Assembly (NCBI RefSeq): GCF_002251835.1
Contig: NZ_NOXV01000304.1
Coordinates: 26,144-90,143 of the forward strand
DNA length: 64,000 bases
Direction of reading: 5' to 3'
Origin: Flavobacterium cyanobacteriorum
Lineage (GTDB): Bacteria > Bacteroidota > Bacteroidia > Flavobacteriales > Flavobacteriaceae
Shown here: one piece after another, positions 8,491-17,120 of the stretch
Layout: each line of letters opens with the position of its first letter
Position numbering within the stretch: position 1 is the first letter of the stretch
Program-made: the position numbers and the translations under genes
Notes under the pieces: generated by a model
The model's database searches: none
What the model was told of the DNA's origin: nothing
Seen by the model: only the letters and a program-made list of their open reading frames with translations

Positions 8491-9183
8491 TTAGTTTTTC
8501 CTGTTTTTGTTATTCTGGTTATTTTTCCCGTTACTGTTGCGCTGCATTTTCTGTTTGGGGTTGTTGAACTGCATTTTGTTCGACATTTTTTTGTTTACCC
8601 GCATCAGTTCGTTTGTGTTAGAAAGCTCCTCATTAGTCTTAAGCAGGTTTATGCTGCCTCCGGAGAGTTCCAGCAGGTGCTCAAATATTACCTCATCGGT
8701 TACGGTATCTTTATTCCAGCTTAGGTATGATTTTTTCATGTGGTTGGCAATCACGATGATGAGGGCGTTCTTCATTTCGCCATCTTCCCATTTATTGGCT
8801 ACATCAATCATGTATTTAATATTGTTGCCATAAAAGCGGTACTTGGGGAAGTTTTGCGGGTAGCCGAGCCTGTCGGGCTTTTGTGCCAGCATTTCGCGTG
8901 ACGGTATTGGGTAGGGCGAGTCAACATCCAGCCTGAAGTCAGACATTATGAATATCTGATCCCATAATTTATGCTGAAAATCGGGTACATCCCGCAAATG
9001 GGGATTAAGGCTTCCCATAACTGATATGATATATTTTGCGGCCTTATTTCGCTCTTCACGGTCTTCCAGTGCTACAGCCTGTTCTATAAGCTTTTGCAGG
9101 TGCCGCCCGTATTCGGGTATCCTAAGGCCTGGCCTTTCTGAATTATATTCAAGAAAAGTAACTGCTTCTTTTGTGTTTTGCAT
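8491..9183 (-). CDS. DUF4290 family protein
   Basis: This 230-residue cytoplasmic protein has no signal or membrane segment. It resembles DUF4290, a Bacteroidota-specific family: early YNSERPGLRIPEYGRHLQ, then LNPHLRDVPDFQHKLWDQ, and NWHM-like central text ending MKKSYLSWNKD. The last 35 or so residues are very rich in Asn, Lys and Gln, likely a disordered basic tail that could bind nucleic acid. It sits 15 bases before murA and 12 bases after the DUF493 gene. Function unknown; the constant link to murA is the only hint. Confidence 0.75.
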   Translation of the reverse strand: MQNTKEAVTFLEYNSERPGLRIPEYGRHLQKLIEQAVALEDREERNKAAKYIISVMGSLNPHLRDVPDFQHKLWDQIFIMSDFRLDVDSPYPIPSREMLAQKPDRLGYPQNFPKYRFYGNNIKYMIDVANKWEDGEMKNALIIVIANHMKKSYLSWNKDTVTDEVIFEHLLELSGGSINLLKTNEELSNTNELMRVNKKMSNKMQFNNPKQKMQRNSNGKNNQNNKNRKN

Positions 9184-9195
9184 ATTCCGTAATAT

Positions 9196-9480
9196 TTAAA
9201 GGGAGATTATGCCTTCAATACCTGAAAGCTCTATGTATTTGTCAATAACACTTTGCGCACTTGCCATGCGTACATTTACAGATACGCTCGTGTACTTGCC
9301 GGTTTTAGACTGCGTAGTGTCTATTACGGCGCCCATCTGGTCAAAGGAGTTTTCTATTTTTAGTATTTTTTCCTCGTCTGAAGGTACTATAAATTTAAAC
9401 AGGTATTCGGCAGGCCAGGTAGCTGAATCCATAAGTTCCTGCTTCAGCCTCTGGTAAAATTCTTCAGTTTTTTTGTCCAT
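9196..9480 (-). CDS. DUF493 family (YbeD-like) small protein
   Basis: The start MDKK at 9480 gives 94 residues, the family's usual size. The longer frame up to 9600 is rejected because a TATATTTG promoter element lies inside it, just upstream of 9480. The body, with YLFKFIVPSDEEK and GKYTSVSVNVRM, fits the ferredoxin-like DUF493/YbeD fold, thought to be a small regulatory domain. It is the first gene of the operon leading to murA. Three consecutive ATG codons (9486, 9483, 9480) leave the exact start uncertain by two residues. Confidence 0.8.
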   Translation of the reverse strand: MDKKTEEFYQRLKQELMDSATWPAEYLFKFIVPSDEEKILKIENSFDQMGAVIDTTQSKTGKYTSVSVNVRMASAQSVIDKYIELSGIEGIISL

Positions 9481-9497
9481 CATCATTAAAATAAACG

Positions 9498-9505
9498 CAA
9501 ATATA
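9498..9505 (-). promoter_or_regulatory. -7 promoter element of the DUF493-DUF4290-murA operon
   Basis: TATATTTG on the minus strand matches the Bacteroidota TAnnTTTG element. It lies only 11-17 bases before the candidate ATG codons, so the transcript should have a very short leader. No canonical -33 TTG is seen at the usual spacing. Confidence 0.6.
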
Positions 9506-9689
9506 CAATTATCCTGTCGCAATACCCTATAATAAATTTTAACCCAAAATTTAAATTTGTTTTTTGCTTCACTAAAGCAACCTTTCACTGATATTTTCAT
9601 CTACAAAGAACAATCAGTCAGTAAATCAAAAAATGGACAGTAACAGCTTTTACATACCAGGAGTATGAAATTGGGTTGTTTATTTGGTT

Positions 9690-9717
9690 GCCGCATTGGC
9701 CGTAAGGCTGATGCGGC
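9690..9717 (-). terminator. Hairpin downstream of the 9717-10073 gene
   Basis: A 12-bp stem with two G-T wobbles closes a 4-base loop, and its edge touches the stop codon of the minus-strand gene. On that strand the following bases are AACCAAAT rather than a T tract, so it is an imperfect terminator or an mRNA-end stabiliser. Confidence 0.45.
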
Positions 9718-10073
9718 TATTTATAATACATTTTTATTACGGTTAAAATAACCACAGTGGCAGCGCCCATAAAGCAATAAGAATAAAGGACGAGCCTGTT
9801 AAGCACCGTTTTGTTGCGGTAAAGCCTTATGACTATAAACAATATGCTGCCCATAAGCAGATTGAAGAAAACCCAGAGCATAAGCGCCCTGTTCAGGGAG
9901 GGGTTGCCATTGCCGGAAGCATTATGAAGCGTAATATATAATAAGATGCCATACACTACCAGCCATAGCATATACAGCGCTATCAGTATATGAAAAATGA
10001 TATGACGGGTATCCAGATTCTTCATCGTATTACTATAAAAAACGTTTTCACGGGTTTCTTCATATCCAGCCAT
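9717..10073 (-). CDS. Hypothetical three-helix membrane protein
   Basis: This 118-residue protein is not recognised. Three hydrophobic stretches are visible: IIFHILIALYMLWLVVYG, ALMLWVFFNLLMGSILFI and LYSYCFMGAATVVILTVI, with basic residues between the second and third. An internal ATG (MKNLDTRH, at 10025) could be the start, because the first 16 residues are polar. A TATCTTTG promoter-like octamer lies about 60 bases upstream of 10073. It is divergent from the AlkB-like gene. Confidence 0.6.
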   Translation of the reverse strand: MAGYEETRENVFYSNTMKNLDTRHIIFHILIALYMLWLVVYGILLYITLHNASGNGNPSLNRALMLWVFFNLLMGSILFIVIRLYRNKTVLNRLVLYSYCFMGAATVVILTVIKMYYK

Positions 10074-10134
10074 GACAATTTAACATTTAAAGTTTTAAAT
10101 GCCGATGCATTACTGTAATTTTAAGCACTGAATA

Positions 10135-10142
10135 CAAAGATA
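10135..10142 (-). promoter_or_regulatory. -7 promoter element for the membrane protein gene
   Basis: TATCTTTG on the minus strand fits TAnnTTTG. It overlaps the first base of the divergent AlkB-like gene, so the two transcripts may compete. Confidence 0.4.
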
Positions 10143-10747
10143 TGGATCTATTTACCACTCCGGGAATTATGCCTAACCTTCTCCCTTATGATGGGGAAGC
10201 CATCTTTTGCGGGGCGGTACTTTCCCAACCGGAGGCGCAACAGTATTTTGACCTCCTGATGGCAACCATACCGTGGAAGAACGATGAAGTGGTTATTTAT
10301 GGAAAAAAAATTATTACCAAAAGAAAAGTTGCCTGGTTTGGCGATTCTGATTTCTCTTATACTTATTCAAACGTGACCCGCACCGCATTGCCATGGACGG
10401 CAGGACTGCTGGAGCTGAAAATGCTTGCAGAGGCACATTCGGGCACTGTTTTTAATTCATGCCTGCTTAACCTGTATCATTCGGGAGAAGAAGGGATGTC
10501 ATGGCATAGTGATGACGAAAAAGAACTTGGCGAGAATACCGTAATTACTTCATTAAGCCTCGGGGCTGCCCGAAGATTTGCATTCAGGCATAAAATAACT
10601 AAGGAAAAGGCTGAACTAGTTCTGGGTAATGGCGACCTGATGATAATGCAGGGAAGTACACAAAAACACTGGCAGCACAGCCTCCTTAAATCTGTAAAGG
10701 TAAAACATCCCCGCATAAACCTTACATTTAGGACATTTACATTTTAA
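10142..10747 (+). CDS. AlkB-like 2-oxoglutarate/Fe(II) dioxygenase (DNA alkylation repair)
   Basis: This 201-residue protein resembles the compact ALKBH2/3-type AlkB proteins. The iron ligands are visible: HxD in MSWHSDDEKELG and the distal His in TQKHWQHSLL, followed by the 2-oxoglutarate-binding Arg pair in PRINLTFR. The nucleotide-recognition part includes VAWFGDSDFSYTYSN. The family oxidatively removes methyl groups such as 1-methyladenine and 3-methylcytosine. It appears monocistronic, divergent from a small membrane protein gene. Confidence 0.88.
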   Translation: MDLFTTPGIMPNLLPYDGEAIFCGAVLSQPEAQQYFDLLMATIPWKNDEVVIYGKKIITKRKVAWFGDSDFSYTYSNVTRTALPWTAGLLELKMLAEAHSGTVFNSCLLNLYHSGEEGMSWHSDDEKELGENTVITSLSLGAARRFAFRHKITKEKAELVLGNGDLMIMQGSTQKHWQHSLLKSVKVKHPRINLTFRTFTF

Positions 10748-10883
10748 TTAAAACATAAACAAAGTATGTTTTGTAAAAAAACTGTCAAAATATATAATAG
10801 TTATTAGCATATATTTAATAATTTTAACACCATATTTTACGCTTTTAAAATGCGCTCCCCAAGGTATTTTAATTAAAACTATT

Positions 10884-11189
10884 ATGCAGATGAAGTTACG
10901 TGATTTCAAAGACTGGATCAATAAACTTTCGGAAGATGAACTGGATAAAGACCTTATGTATAATTCCATTGATTACGGTATTTCGGGTAATGTTAATGAA
11001 ATTATAAAGTCTGAGCATAACCTTTACTATGTAGGCGACGAGCCTGTCCTGCTGCACACCCGTGAAGAATTACTGAAAAGGGGGTTTACAGAGCCTGATA
11101 TTGCACAGTTTGAAATAGAAATCCCCGAAGGCTGTTACTATATCGAGATCAGTAATGAGTACAGTATACTTGAAAGATTCCTCCAGTAG
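10884..11189 (+). CDS. Hypothetical acidic protein
   Basis: This 101-residue protein is unrecognised. It is acidic, has no signal or membrane segment, and opens with an amphipathic segment (LRDFKDWINKLSEDELDKDL). Start ATG at 10884 or 10890. A 136-base AT-rich spacer separates it from the AlkB-like gene; it precedes pfkB by 63 bases. Its codon pattern and steady acidic/hydrophobic alternation look like a real gene. Confidence 0.6.
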   Translation: MQMKLRDFKDWINKLSEDELDKDLMYNSIDYGISGNVNEIIKSEHNLYYVGDEPVLLHTREELLKRGFTEPDIAQFEIEIPEGCYYIEISNEYSILERFLQ

Positions 11190-11252
11190 TTTAACAGTGT
11201 GTTAAGTGCTTTATGCCCCACTGTTTGGTAATTTTACAACCAGAAATAAGCC

Positions 11253-12194
11253 ATGTCTAAAACTGTCCTTACCATTACCCTTAATCCGGCTATTGATAAA
11301 AGCACTATTGTTGAAGGCATCAAGCCTGAAAAGAAACTGCGCTGCTTGCAGCCGGTTTATGAGCCGGGAGGTGGCGGTATCAACGTTTCCCGTGGGCTCA
11401 TAAGGCTGGGCATAACTTCCTCCGCCTTATTTACCTCCGGTGGAAGGGCAGGGGCATTGCTTGAATCACTTGTGGATAGTGAAGGTATCTGTGCCATACC
11501 ATTCCGTATAGAGGGAGAAACCCGTGAAAATTTTACAGTAGTTGATTCGGCTACCAATGAACAGTACCGGTTTGGCATGCCGGGCGCAGGTATAACCGAT
11601 GGTGAAGCCGGCCAGCTTTCCAGGAAAATACTGGCGCAAAAACCTACGCCCGATATCGCAGTTATCAGCGGCAGCCTGCCACCCGGTATCAGTAAAGGTT
11701 TTTTAAGTAATCTTATTAATAGCCTAAAGCAGCAGCACTCAAAAGTCATATTGGATACTTCGGGTGACGCGCTTAAAGAATCGCTTGATGCGGGAGTTTA
11801 CCTGATAAAGCCAAACCTCGGTGAACTGAGCAGGCTGTCGGGTAGGGGAGAACTTGATAATGATTCTGCTGACGAAGCAGCAAAAGAGCTTATCGAAGCG
11901 GGAAAAGCTGAAGTAGTCGTGGTGTCAATGGGGCCACAGGGCGCCTATGTGGTTACAGCCGCACAAAGTATACATGTACCCGCGCCTTCAGTAAAAAAAC
12001 GTAGTTCGGTAGGCGCAGGCGACAGTATGGTTGCGGGTATGGTATCCATAATGGCTCAAGGCGGCAGCCTGGCCGACATGGCGCGTATGGGTGTGGCCTG
12101 CGGTACAGCAGCTACCATGAACCCAGGCACCACATTGTTTAAAAAAGAAGATGCCGAAAGGCTGTATAACTGGCTTGTGAGGTATGTGAAATAA
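11253..12194 (+). CDS. PfkB-family hexose-phosphate kinase (6-phosphofructokinase II-like)
   Basis: This 313-residue protein belongs to the ribokinase/PfkB fold: an N-terminal substrate motif (LTLNPAIDKS form, read here as ITLNPAIDKSTIVEG), GGGGINVSRGLIRLG, and the C-terminal ATP/catalytic motif VGAGDSMVAG. Length and opening sequence resemble E. coli PfkB and 1-phosphofructokinases; these phosphorylate fructose-6-P, fructose-1-P or tagatose-6-P, and the exact substrate is unresolved. Its stop overlaps the next start (TAATG), so the two are translationally coupled. Confidence 0.85.
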   Translation: MSKTVLTITLNPAIDKSTIVEGIKPEKKLRCLQPVYEPGGGGINVSRGLIRLGITSSALFTSGGRAGALLESLVDSEGICAIPFRIEGETRENFTVVDSATNEQYRFGMPGAGITDGEAGQLSRKILAQKPTPDIAVISGSLPPGISKGFLSNLINSLKQQHSKVILDTSGDALKESLDAGVYLIKPNLGELSRLSGRGELDNDSADEAAKELIEAGKAEVVVVSMGPQGAYVVTAAQSIHVPAPSVKKRSSVGAGDSMVAGMVSIMAQGGSLADMARMGVACGTAATMNPGTTLFKKEDAERLYNWLVRYVK

Positions 12195-12496
12195 TGCTTA
12201 TTAAAAATATGGCTATGGATTACCAGGAAGCGAAAGATTTGTATGACGAGCTGAAAAACTTTGAAGGTAAAGCCAGTTTCAAAGGTGAGGACACAGTGAT
12301 AGACCTTTTTGTGCTACTGCCCGAAGAAGATGCCGCAGCACTTGATATGGCACTTTTTCTCAGGCAACACCAGTCAACAGGTAGTTTTGAGATTAGCGGG
12401 CCACATAATGCCGCATATACGGTAATCGGTATCAATATTGCAAAGCAGGATTACAGTAATGATACCGATTATTTTGCGGCTATGATAGTATGGTAA
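12194..12496 (+). CDS. Hypothetical protein coupled to the PfkB kinase
   Basis: This 100-residue soluble acidic protein overlaps the PfkB stop by one base. It is not recognised. It contains an N-terminal helix (DYQEAKDLYDELKNFEG) followed by predicted strands. ATG codons at 12209 and 12215 are alternative starts. Coupling suggests a shared transcript with the kinase, but no function can be stated. Confidence 0.6.
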   Translation: MLIKNMAMDYQEAKDLYDELKNFEGKASFKGEDTVIDLFVLLPEEDAAALDMALFLRQHQSTGSFEISGPHNAAYTVIGINIAKQDYSNDTDYFAAMIVW

Positions 12497-12609
12497 ATGA
12501 TTCCCGGCCAGGCGTTTTTAAATTTAAATTTTTATTGGCTTTTTCTTACCAAAACTTTAAAGGTTTGTGCAGCATCTTTGTATTGCTATCAACCACAACA
12601 TATTTTAGT

Positions 12610-12834
12610 ATGAAAAAGAATATTGACCTTGCCACAATTAAAAATTTTATCCTTGCCAATGCACTTAACGGGAATGTAATGCTTATGCTCCACCCTAAAA
12701 ATTTTGAAAGCCTTTTTGCTAAAGGAACTAAAAGAGTCAGATCGCTCTGTATTGCCGGTGTTAATGTTATCCCTGACAATAATAATGAAATTGCTGAGGA
12801 TGAAATTGATATCCTTGAAATCAAGTTTGGTTAA
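12610..12834 (+). CDS. Small hypothetical protein
   Basis: The start MKKNIDLATIKNF at 12610 gives 74 residues; the upstream extension of the frame to 12490 overlaps the previous gene and reads like noncoding sequence. The product is unrecognised, with an acidic C-terminus (NEIAEDEIDILEIKFG). Confidence rests on the codon pattern and a normal start context. Confidence 0.5.
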   Translation: MKKNIDLATIKNFILANALNGNVMLMLHPKNFESLFAKGTKRVRSLCIAGVNVIPDNNNEIAEDEIDILEIKFG

Positions 12835-13151
12835 CAGGGGCCATTGCTATCAGTTACCGCACCATACAGGAGGATTTGCAGGAGAACGGCCCACCGGCGA
12901 TAATATCATACTTTTAGGGGTGTTTGAAAAAAAAGTTATTAAAGATACCGCCGGCAGCTGAAAATAAATCATATCGGTATAGTACCGCTTGATGCTTCTT
13001 TAGCCTGTTCATTTTAAACTTTATTTTAGTTCAAAACCCTTAGGGTTTGGTATTTGGAACAATTTGTTTTCAAGGCCTGTCAGGGTTTCCTCCCTACTGT
13101 TATATTTGAGGCAATTATTATATTTACATGCAATTAAAAAACTGGATGTAA
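12835..13151. other. Intergenic region with short palindromes
   Basis: This 317-base spacer has no credible gene. It contains a palindrome CGGTA-TAG-TACCG (12975-12987), an AAACCCT-T-AGGGTTT palindrome (13034-13048), a related GGCCTGTCAGGGTTT segment (about 13074-13088), and a promoter element near its end. The AAACCC/AGGGTTT pieces look like a degenerate short repeat. Confidence 0.4.
13101..13108 (+). promoter_or_regulatory. -7 promoter element
   Basis: TATATTTG, a TAnnTTTG match, lies 43 bases before the ATG at 13152. A second near match (TATATTTA) follows at 13119-13126. Confidence 0.5.
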
Positions 13152-14228
13152 ATGAAAGGTATCATCTCTATTGTGCTTCTTTTGTTAGGGCCTATAACCA
13201 TGTATGCGCAGCAGGTTGCGGGATTGGTATATGATAATAAAAACCTGCCCCTTCCGGGTGCATTTGTATACCTCGACGGTACAACATTTTCTACTGATAC
13301 TGATGCCAATGGCCACTTTGTCCTGAATACGGGCGACCGCAATGCGGGGATACTGGTGGTAAGTTTTATAGGGTATAAAACCGCACGTATTCAAAATCCA
13401 TTTGGAGATAAAAGTCCTCTAAAAATCTATTTAGAAGAAGATATATTAGACATTAAGGAATTAGTAATCAACGCAAAGGCGACTTTTACCCGGAAGCAGA
13501 TGCTAGCGGCTTTTCGTGAACTTTTTTTAGGAAAATCTTCTGTTGCATTGTCCTGTGATATTGAAAATGAAGATGATATCCTACTGTACTATGATAACAA
13601 TACCTACACCCTTACCGCCGAAGCCAAAAAGCCACTGCGTATAAAGAATAAAAAACTGGAATATGATGTACAGTTTGATTTAGCCACTTTCGGGGTAAAA
13701 TACCGAAAGAAAACCCTCGATAATGACGATGTGGAAAGAAGTGTTTTTGCGGGCACCACCTTTTTTAAAGACCTCTCCGAAAATGGTTCAGCAGACAAAA
13801 AAAGGAAAAAATCGTATCTGGGTTCTGCCACACACCTCATGAAGACAATTGCTTCGCAAGACTGGTATAACCAGGGTTTTGAACTTTATGTTGACGGCTT
13901 TAGGGCTAATCCTAAGGAGTATTTTCAAGTGAAAGATACACTCAATGTGAAAAAGATAACCGGCAAAGTCTATAAACCCTCAACTATTTTTGTAAGGGAT
14001 ACACTTAACTTAGCTGCAGAGCCAAAAAAGCAGACTCTAATGTCGACAGTACGTTATAACCTACTTTACAGGGGCAGCAAGCGATCAGTTTTTATACTCA
14101 GGGATGGTGTGTTTTATGTAGACAGGTTCGGGTTGTATTCACCAATAAGCGAAGTAATGTTTGGCGGTTATATTTCAGAACTAAAGGCGGGGGACATGCT
14201 GCCTGCGAATTATGAATACAAAGAGTAA
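13152..14228 (+). CDS. Secreted CarboxypepD-reg-like domain protein
   Basis: This 358-residue protein has a signal peptide (MKGIISIVLLLLGPITMYAQ) followed at once by a carboxypeptidase regulatory-like (peptidase-associated) domain: VAGLVYDNKNLPLPGAFVYL, then DANGHFVLNTGD and VSFIGYKTARI. That domain also opens TonB-dependent SusC-type receptors, but no plug or barrel follows. The remainder (about residues 90-358) is mostly beta-strand-like and unrecognised. Such proteins are common in Bacteroidota envelopes. It looks monocistronic. Confidence 0.72.
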   Translation: MKGIISIVLLLLGPITMYAQQVAGLVYDNKNLPLPGAFVYLDGTTFSTDTDANGHFVLNTGDRNAGILVVSFIGYKTARIQNPFGDKSPLKIYLEEDILDIKELVINAKATFTRKQMLAAFRELFLGKSSVALSCDIENEDDILLYYDNNTYTLTAEAKKPLRIKNKKLEYDVQFDLATFGVKYRKKTLDNDDVERSVFAGTTFFKDLSENGSADKKRKKSYLGSATHLMKTIASQDWYNQGFELYVDGFRANPKEYFQVKDTLNVKKITGKVYKPSTIFVRDTLNLAAEPKKQTLMSTVRYNLLYRGSKRSVFILRDGVFYVDRFGLYSPISEVMFGGYISELKAGDMLPANYEYKE

Positions 14229-14300
14229 ATGTTAGCAATACACTAAAAATATAGCTTGTTATTTCTGCACTGGCTAACTTTATAAAAAAAATCCATTCGT

Positions 14301-14669
14301 ATGGCTACACACAAAAAAACACTGGTAATGGGCGCCTCAACAGAGCCCTCAAGATATGCTTACAAGGCCATCAACATGCTGCGGAGGTACGGACACCCTG
14401 TAGTAGCTATAGGTAAAAAAGCTGATGAGCTTGACGGCATAAAAATAGAGAAAGGCCAGGTCCAGTATGACGGTGTTGATACTGTAACACTTTACCTTAA
14501 TCCCATGAACCAGCGCCAGTATTATGATTATATTATTGGCTTGAAGCCCAGGAGGGTTATTTTCAACCCTGGCACTGAAAACCCTGAGTTTTATTCCCTG
14601 CTTAAGGAAAACGGCATAGCTGTTGAAACCGGCTGTACGCTGGTTATGCTTTCGATAAACCAGTATTAG
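14301..14669 (+). CDS. CoA-binding domain protein (YccU-like)
   Basis: This 122-residue protein is a single Rossmann-like CoA-binding domain: TLVMGASTEPSRYAYKAIN with the glycine/serine loop, then GHPVVAIGKK and VIFNPGTENPEF. The family resembles the N-terminal domain of succinyl-CoA synthetase; its cellular role is unknown. The 3' end overlaps the convergent symporter gene by 26 bases. Confidence 0.85.
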   Translation: MATHKKTLVMGASTEPSRYAYKAINMLRRYGHPVVAIGKKADELDGIKIEKGQVQYDGVDTVTLYLNPMNQRQYYDYIIGLKPRRVIFNPGTENPEFYSLLKENGIAVETGCTLVMLSINQY

Positions 14670-16155
14670 CGTTATGCTTCCTGCTTATAAACAGCAAGAG
14701 TATAAAAGTGACCATGCCGTTTATAATGATTAGCTCATTGTCAAAAGTGTAACCACCCAGCAGTGTTGAAGAATAAGCGCTGATAAAGTAGGTTACAGCC
14801 GGAGATATGAGGCATACAAGCGGAACCAGCCTGTCGCGCACTTCAAAATTCTTCATGAAAAGCCCAAAACTATACAGGCCAAGTAACGGCCCGTAAGTAT
14901 ACCCGGCAATGCGGAAAATCATGCTCACTACAGAATCATCATTCACATAATTGAACAGGATGATTACCAGGAACATTGCCAGTGAAAATAATAAGTGTAC
15001 CATGTGACGGGTCCTTATATTGTTTTCTTTTTTAAGGTTTTCTTCCTTATCCATTCCTAAAAAATCAACACAAAATGATGTGGTTAATGCCGTAAGTGCC
15101 GAATCAGTAGTGGCAAATGTGGCTGCGGTTAGCCCTAAAAGGAAAATAATTGATGGTATGAGTGCCAGGTGGTTAAATGCAATTTCCGGGAAAAGAAGGT
15201 CAGTGCGCGGTGTGCCATTCACCTCGGGAACAGCAATACCATTATTTTCGGCAAATATATACAGCAGCGCCCCTACACCCAGGAAAAAAAGATTAATTAT
15301 TACAAAAATCCCTGTAAAGGTGAACATGTTTTTTTGTGCTTCACCAATATTTTTGCAGCTGAGGTTCTTCTGCATCAGGTCCTGGTCAAGCCCCACCATA
15401 GCGATAGTTACAAAAATTCCGCCCAGTACCTGTTTTATAAAGTGAAAGCGGTTGGTTATAAAATCTTCAAAGAAAAAAATTTTGGAATAGTTACTTTTCT
15501 TAACGGTTTCAAAAGCCTCGGGCAAACTAAGGTTAAGGCTGTCGCAGATAAAGTAAATAGTAAAAAATACCGATGAAACCAGGAAAAGTGTTTGCAGTGT
15601 GTCGGTAATTATAATAGTTTTTAGTCCCCCTTTGTAAGTATAGGCAAAAATAAGCAATAGCGATATAAGTACGGTAACGGCAAAGGGTACCCCAAAATCA
15701 TCGAATACATATCGCTGGAGCACGAGTACCACCAGGTATAGCCTGAATGCTGAGCCAATAGTACGGCTGATAAGGAAAATGGTTGCCGAAGTTTTGTAGC
15801 TGAAATATCCCATCCTGCCCTCAATGTAGGTGTATATTGATGTGAGGTTCAGGCGATAATATAGCGGCAGCAGCACCTTTGCAATGATGATAAAACCAAT
15901 GGCATTCCCAATTATAAACTGGAAATATTTGAACTGCGCGCCACTGGGTGCGCCAACCTCTCCCGGAACTGAAATGAACGTAACACCTGAAAGGGCGGTG
16001 CCTATCATCCCGAAGGCTACCAGGTACCATTTTGAATTTTTATTAGCCTTAAAAAAAGTGTCGTTACTGCTGTCTTTACGGCTTACCAGCCTTGAGATGA
16101 GGATTAGTATACCGAAATAAAGGATAATTATAGATAATATGGTTGCAGAATTCAT
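14644..16155 (-). CDS. Sodium:solute symporter (SSS family)
   Basis: Start ATG at 16155 (MNSATILSIIILYFGILILI) is preferred because it begins at the first membrane helix; the longer frame adds an unlikely 16-residue leader. The 503-residue product has about 13 hydrophobic segments and SSS family text such as SKWYLVAFGMIGTALSGVTF and TAATFATTDSALTALTTSF. It should import a solute with Na+; the substrate is unknown. The 3' end overlaps the CoA-binding gene. Confidence 0.88.
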   Translation of the reverse strand: MNSATILSIIILYFGILILISRLVSRKDSSNDTFFKANKNSKWYLVAFGMIGTALSGVTFISVPGEVGAPSGAQFKYFQFIIGNAIGFIIIAKVLLPLYYRLNLTSIYTYIEGRMGYFSYKTSATIFLISRTIGSAFRLYLVVLVLQRYVFDDFGVPFAVTVLISLLLIFAYTYKGGLKTIIITDTLQTLFLVSSVFFTIYFICDSLNLSLPEAFETVKKSNYSKIFFFEDFITNRFHFIKQVLGGIFVTIAMVGLDQDLMQKNLSCKNIGEAQKNMFTFTGIFVIINLFFLGVGALLYIFAENNGIAVPEVNGTPRTDLLFPEIAFNHLALIPSIIFLLGLTAATFATTDSALTALTTSFCVDFLGMDKEENLKKENNIRTRHMVHLLFSLAMFLVIILFNYVNDDSVVSMIFRIAGYTYGPLLGLYSFGLFMKNFEVRDRLVPLVCLISPAVTYFISAYSSTLLGGYTFDNELIIINGMVTFILLLFISRKHNANTGLSKA

Positions 16156-16249
16156 GTAAAATATATTGTATGTTGCAAAACAACTAAAAAAAACTGAAAC
16201 CACAGCATCTTAAACGTTTCCAAAAACCGCCAGTTAACTGCCAGTTTAG

Positions 16250-16257
16250 TACATTTG
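16250..16257 (+). promoter_or_regulatory. -7 promoter element of recR
   Basis: TACATTTG matches TAnnTTTG and ends 7 bases before the recR ATG, so recR mRNA may be almost leaderless. Confidence 0.55.
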
Positions 16258-16264
16258 CATTATT

Positions 16265-16882
16265 ATGGAGATGTCGTCAAAATTACTGGAAAAAGCGGTT
16301 GCTGAAATTTCACAGCTTCCGGGTATTGGGAAAAGGACTGCCCTAAGGCTTGCACTGCACCTGCTGAAGCAGCCCACAGAGCAGACGCAGATGCTGGCAA
16401 AAGCGCTGCAAAGCATGCGTGAAGATATAAAATTTTGTACCCAATGCCATAATATTGCGGACACCGATACCTGTGAAATATGCGCTAATCCGCTACGCGA
16501 CAGGTCGGTGATATGTGTGGTGGAGGATATAAGGGATGTCATGGCTATAGAAAATACAAACTTGTTCAGGGGCATATATCATGTTTTGGGAGGCAAAATA
16601 TCGCCTATTGACGGAGTAGGCCCGGGCCAGCTAACCATAGCATCACTTGTGGACAAGGTAAAAACCGGCACGGTAAAGGAGCTAATATTCGCCCTGAGCC
16701 CAACTATGGAAGGCGATACCACCAACTTTTATATTTACAGGCAAATAAAAGATACAGGTATAATAACATCGGCTATTGCGCGTGGTATTGCAGTTGGGGA
16801 TGAGCTGGAATTTGCCGATGAGGTTACCCTTGGCAGGAGCATACTCCACCGTGTTCCATTTGAAAATTCGCTGGCAAAATAA
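16265..16882 (+). CDS. recR: Recombination mediator protein RecR
   Basis: This 205-residue protein has the RecR layout: an N-terminal helix-hairpin-helix ([20 protein letters not shown]), a C4 zinc finger (CTQC then CEIC) and a Toprim domain ([15 protein letters not shown], then GLPLG-type text replaced by [12 protein letters not shown]). RecR works with RecO/RecF to load RecA on gapped DNA. Alternative ATG at 16271. Standing just before the polysaccharide locus, it marks the conserved left border. Confidence 0.96.
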   Translation: MEMSSKLLEKAVAEISQLPGIGKRTALRLALHLLKQPTEQTQMLAKALQSMREDIKFCTQCHNIADTDTCEICANPLRDRSVICVVEDIRDVMAIENTNLFRGIYHVLGGKISPIDGVGPGQLTIASLVDKVKTGTVKELIFALSPTMEGDTTNFYIYRQIKDTGIITSAIARGIAVGDELEFADEVTLGRSILHRVPFENSLAK

Positions 16883-17067
16883 TTTCTTAACAAACGCAAA
16901 ATAATATATTCGTAATTATCTTTACTTAAAAAGGTTAGTAAAATAACAATTCCAATTAATAAATTATAAAGCCGGTCTCAATTTCATAAGAATAAGACCT
17001 TATTATTGAATTAATAAGAAAAGTGTGGTGAAGCCTTTAAAAAGCACTGATTTATGAGATAAGTATT

Positions 17068-17075
17068 TATATTTG
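17068..17075 (+). promoter_or_regulatory. -7 promoter element upstream of the polysaccharide locus
   Basis: TATATTTG lies 45 bases before the first gene of the locus, within a 238-base AT-rich gap after recR. No -33 TTG at normal spacing is visible. It is the best candidate for the main promoter of the long operon. Confidence 0.5.
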
Positions 17076-17120
17076 CAAAACTGACAAACAGAGGCTTAAT
17101 TTAAAAATACTTCTTTATTG

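Noticed and set aside
9481..9600. N-terminal extension of the DUF493 protein
   Set aside because: A promoter -7 element lies inside it and the family does not have this extension.
10750..10772. AT-only 8-bp hairpin after the AlkB-like gene
   Set aside because: Weak A-T stem without a following T tract; likely chance in AT-rich DNA.
12704..12961. 85-codon ORF overlapping the small gene at 12610-12834
   Set aside because: The 12610 frame has a better start and a normal acidic protein; this frame looks like read-through of noncoding sequence.
13034..13088. AAACCCT/AGGGTTT palindromes as an insertion element
   Set aside because: Too short and degenerate, with no transposase or target duplication visible; noted only as part of the intergenic region.
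16975..17003. GGTCT...AGACC inverted repeat in the leader before the polysaccharide locus
   Set aside because: Only a 5-bp stem with a long loop; not strong enough to call a regulatory structure.
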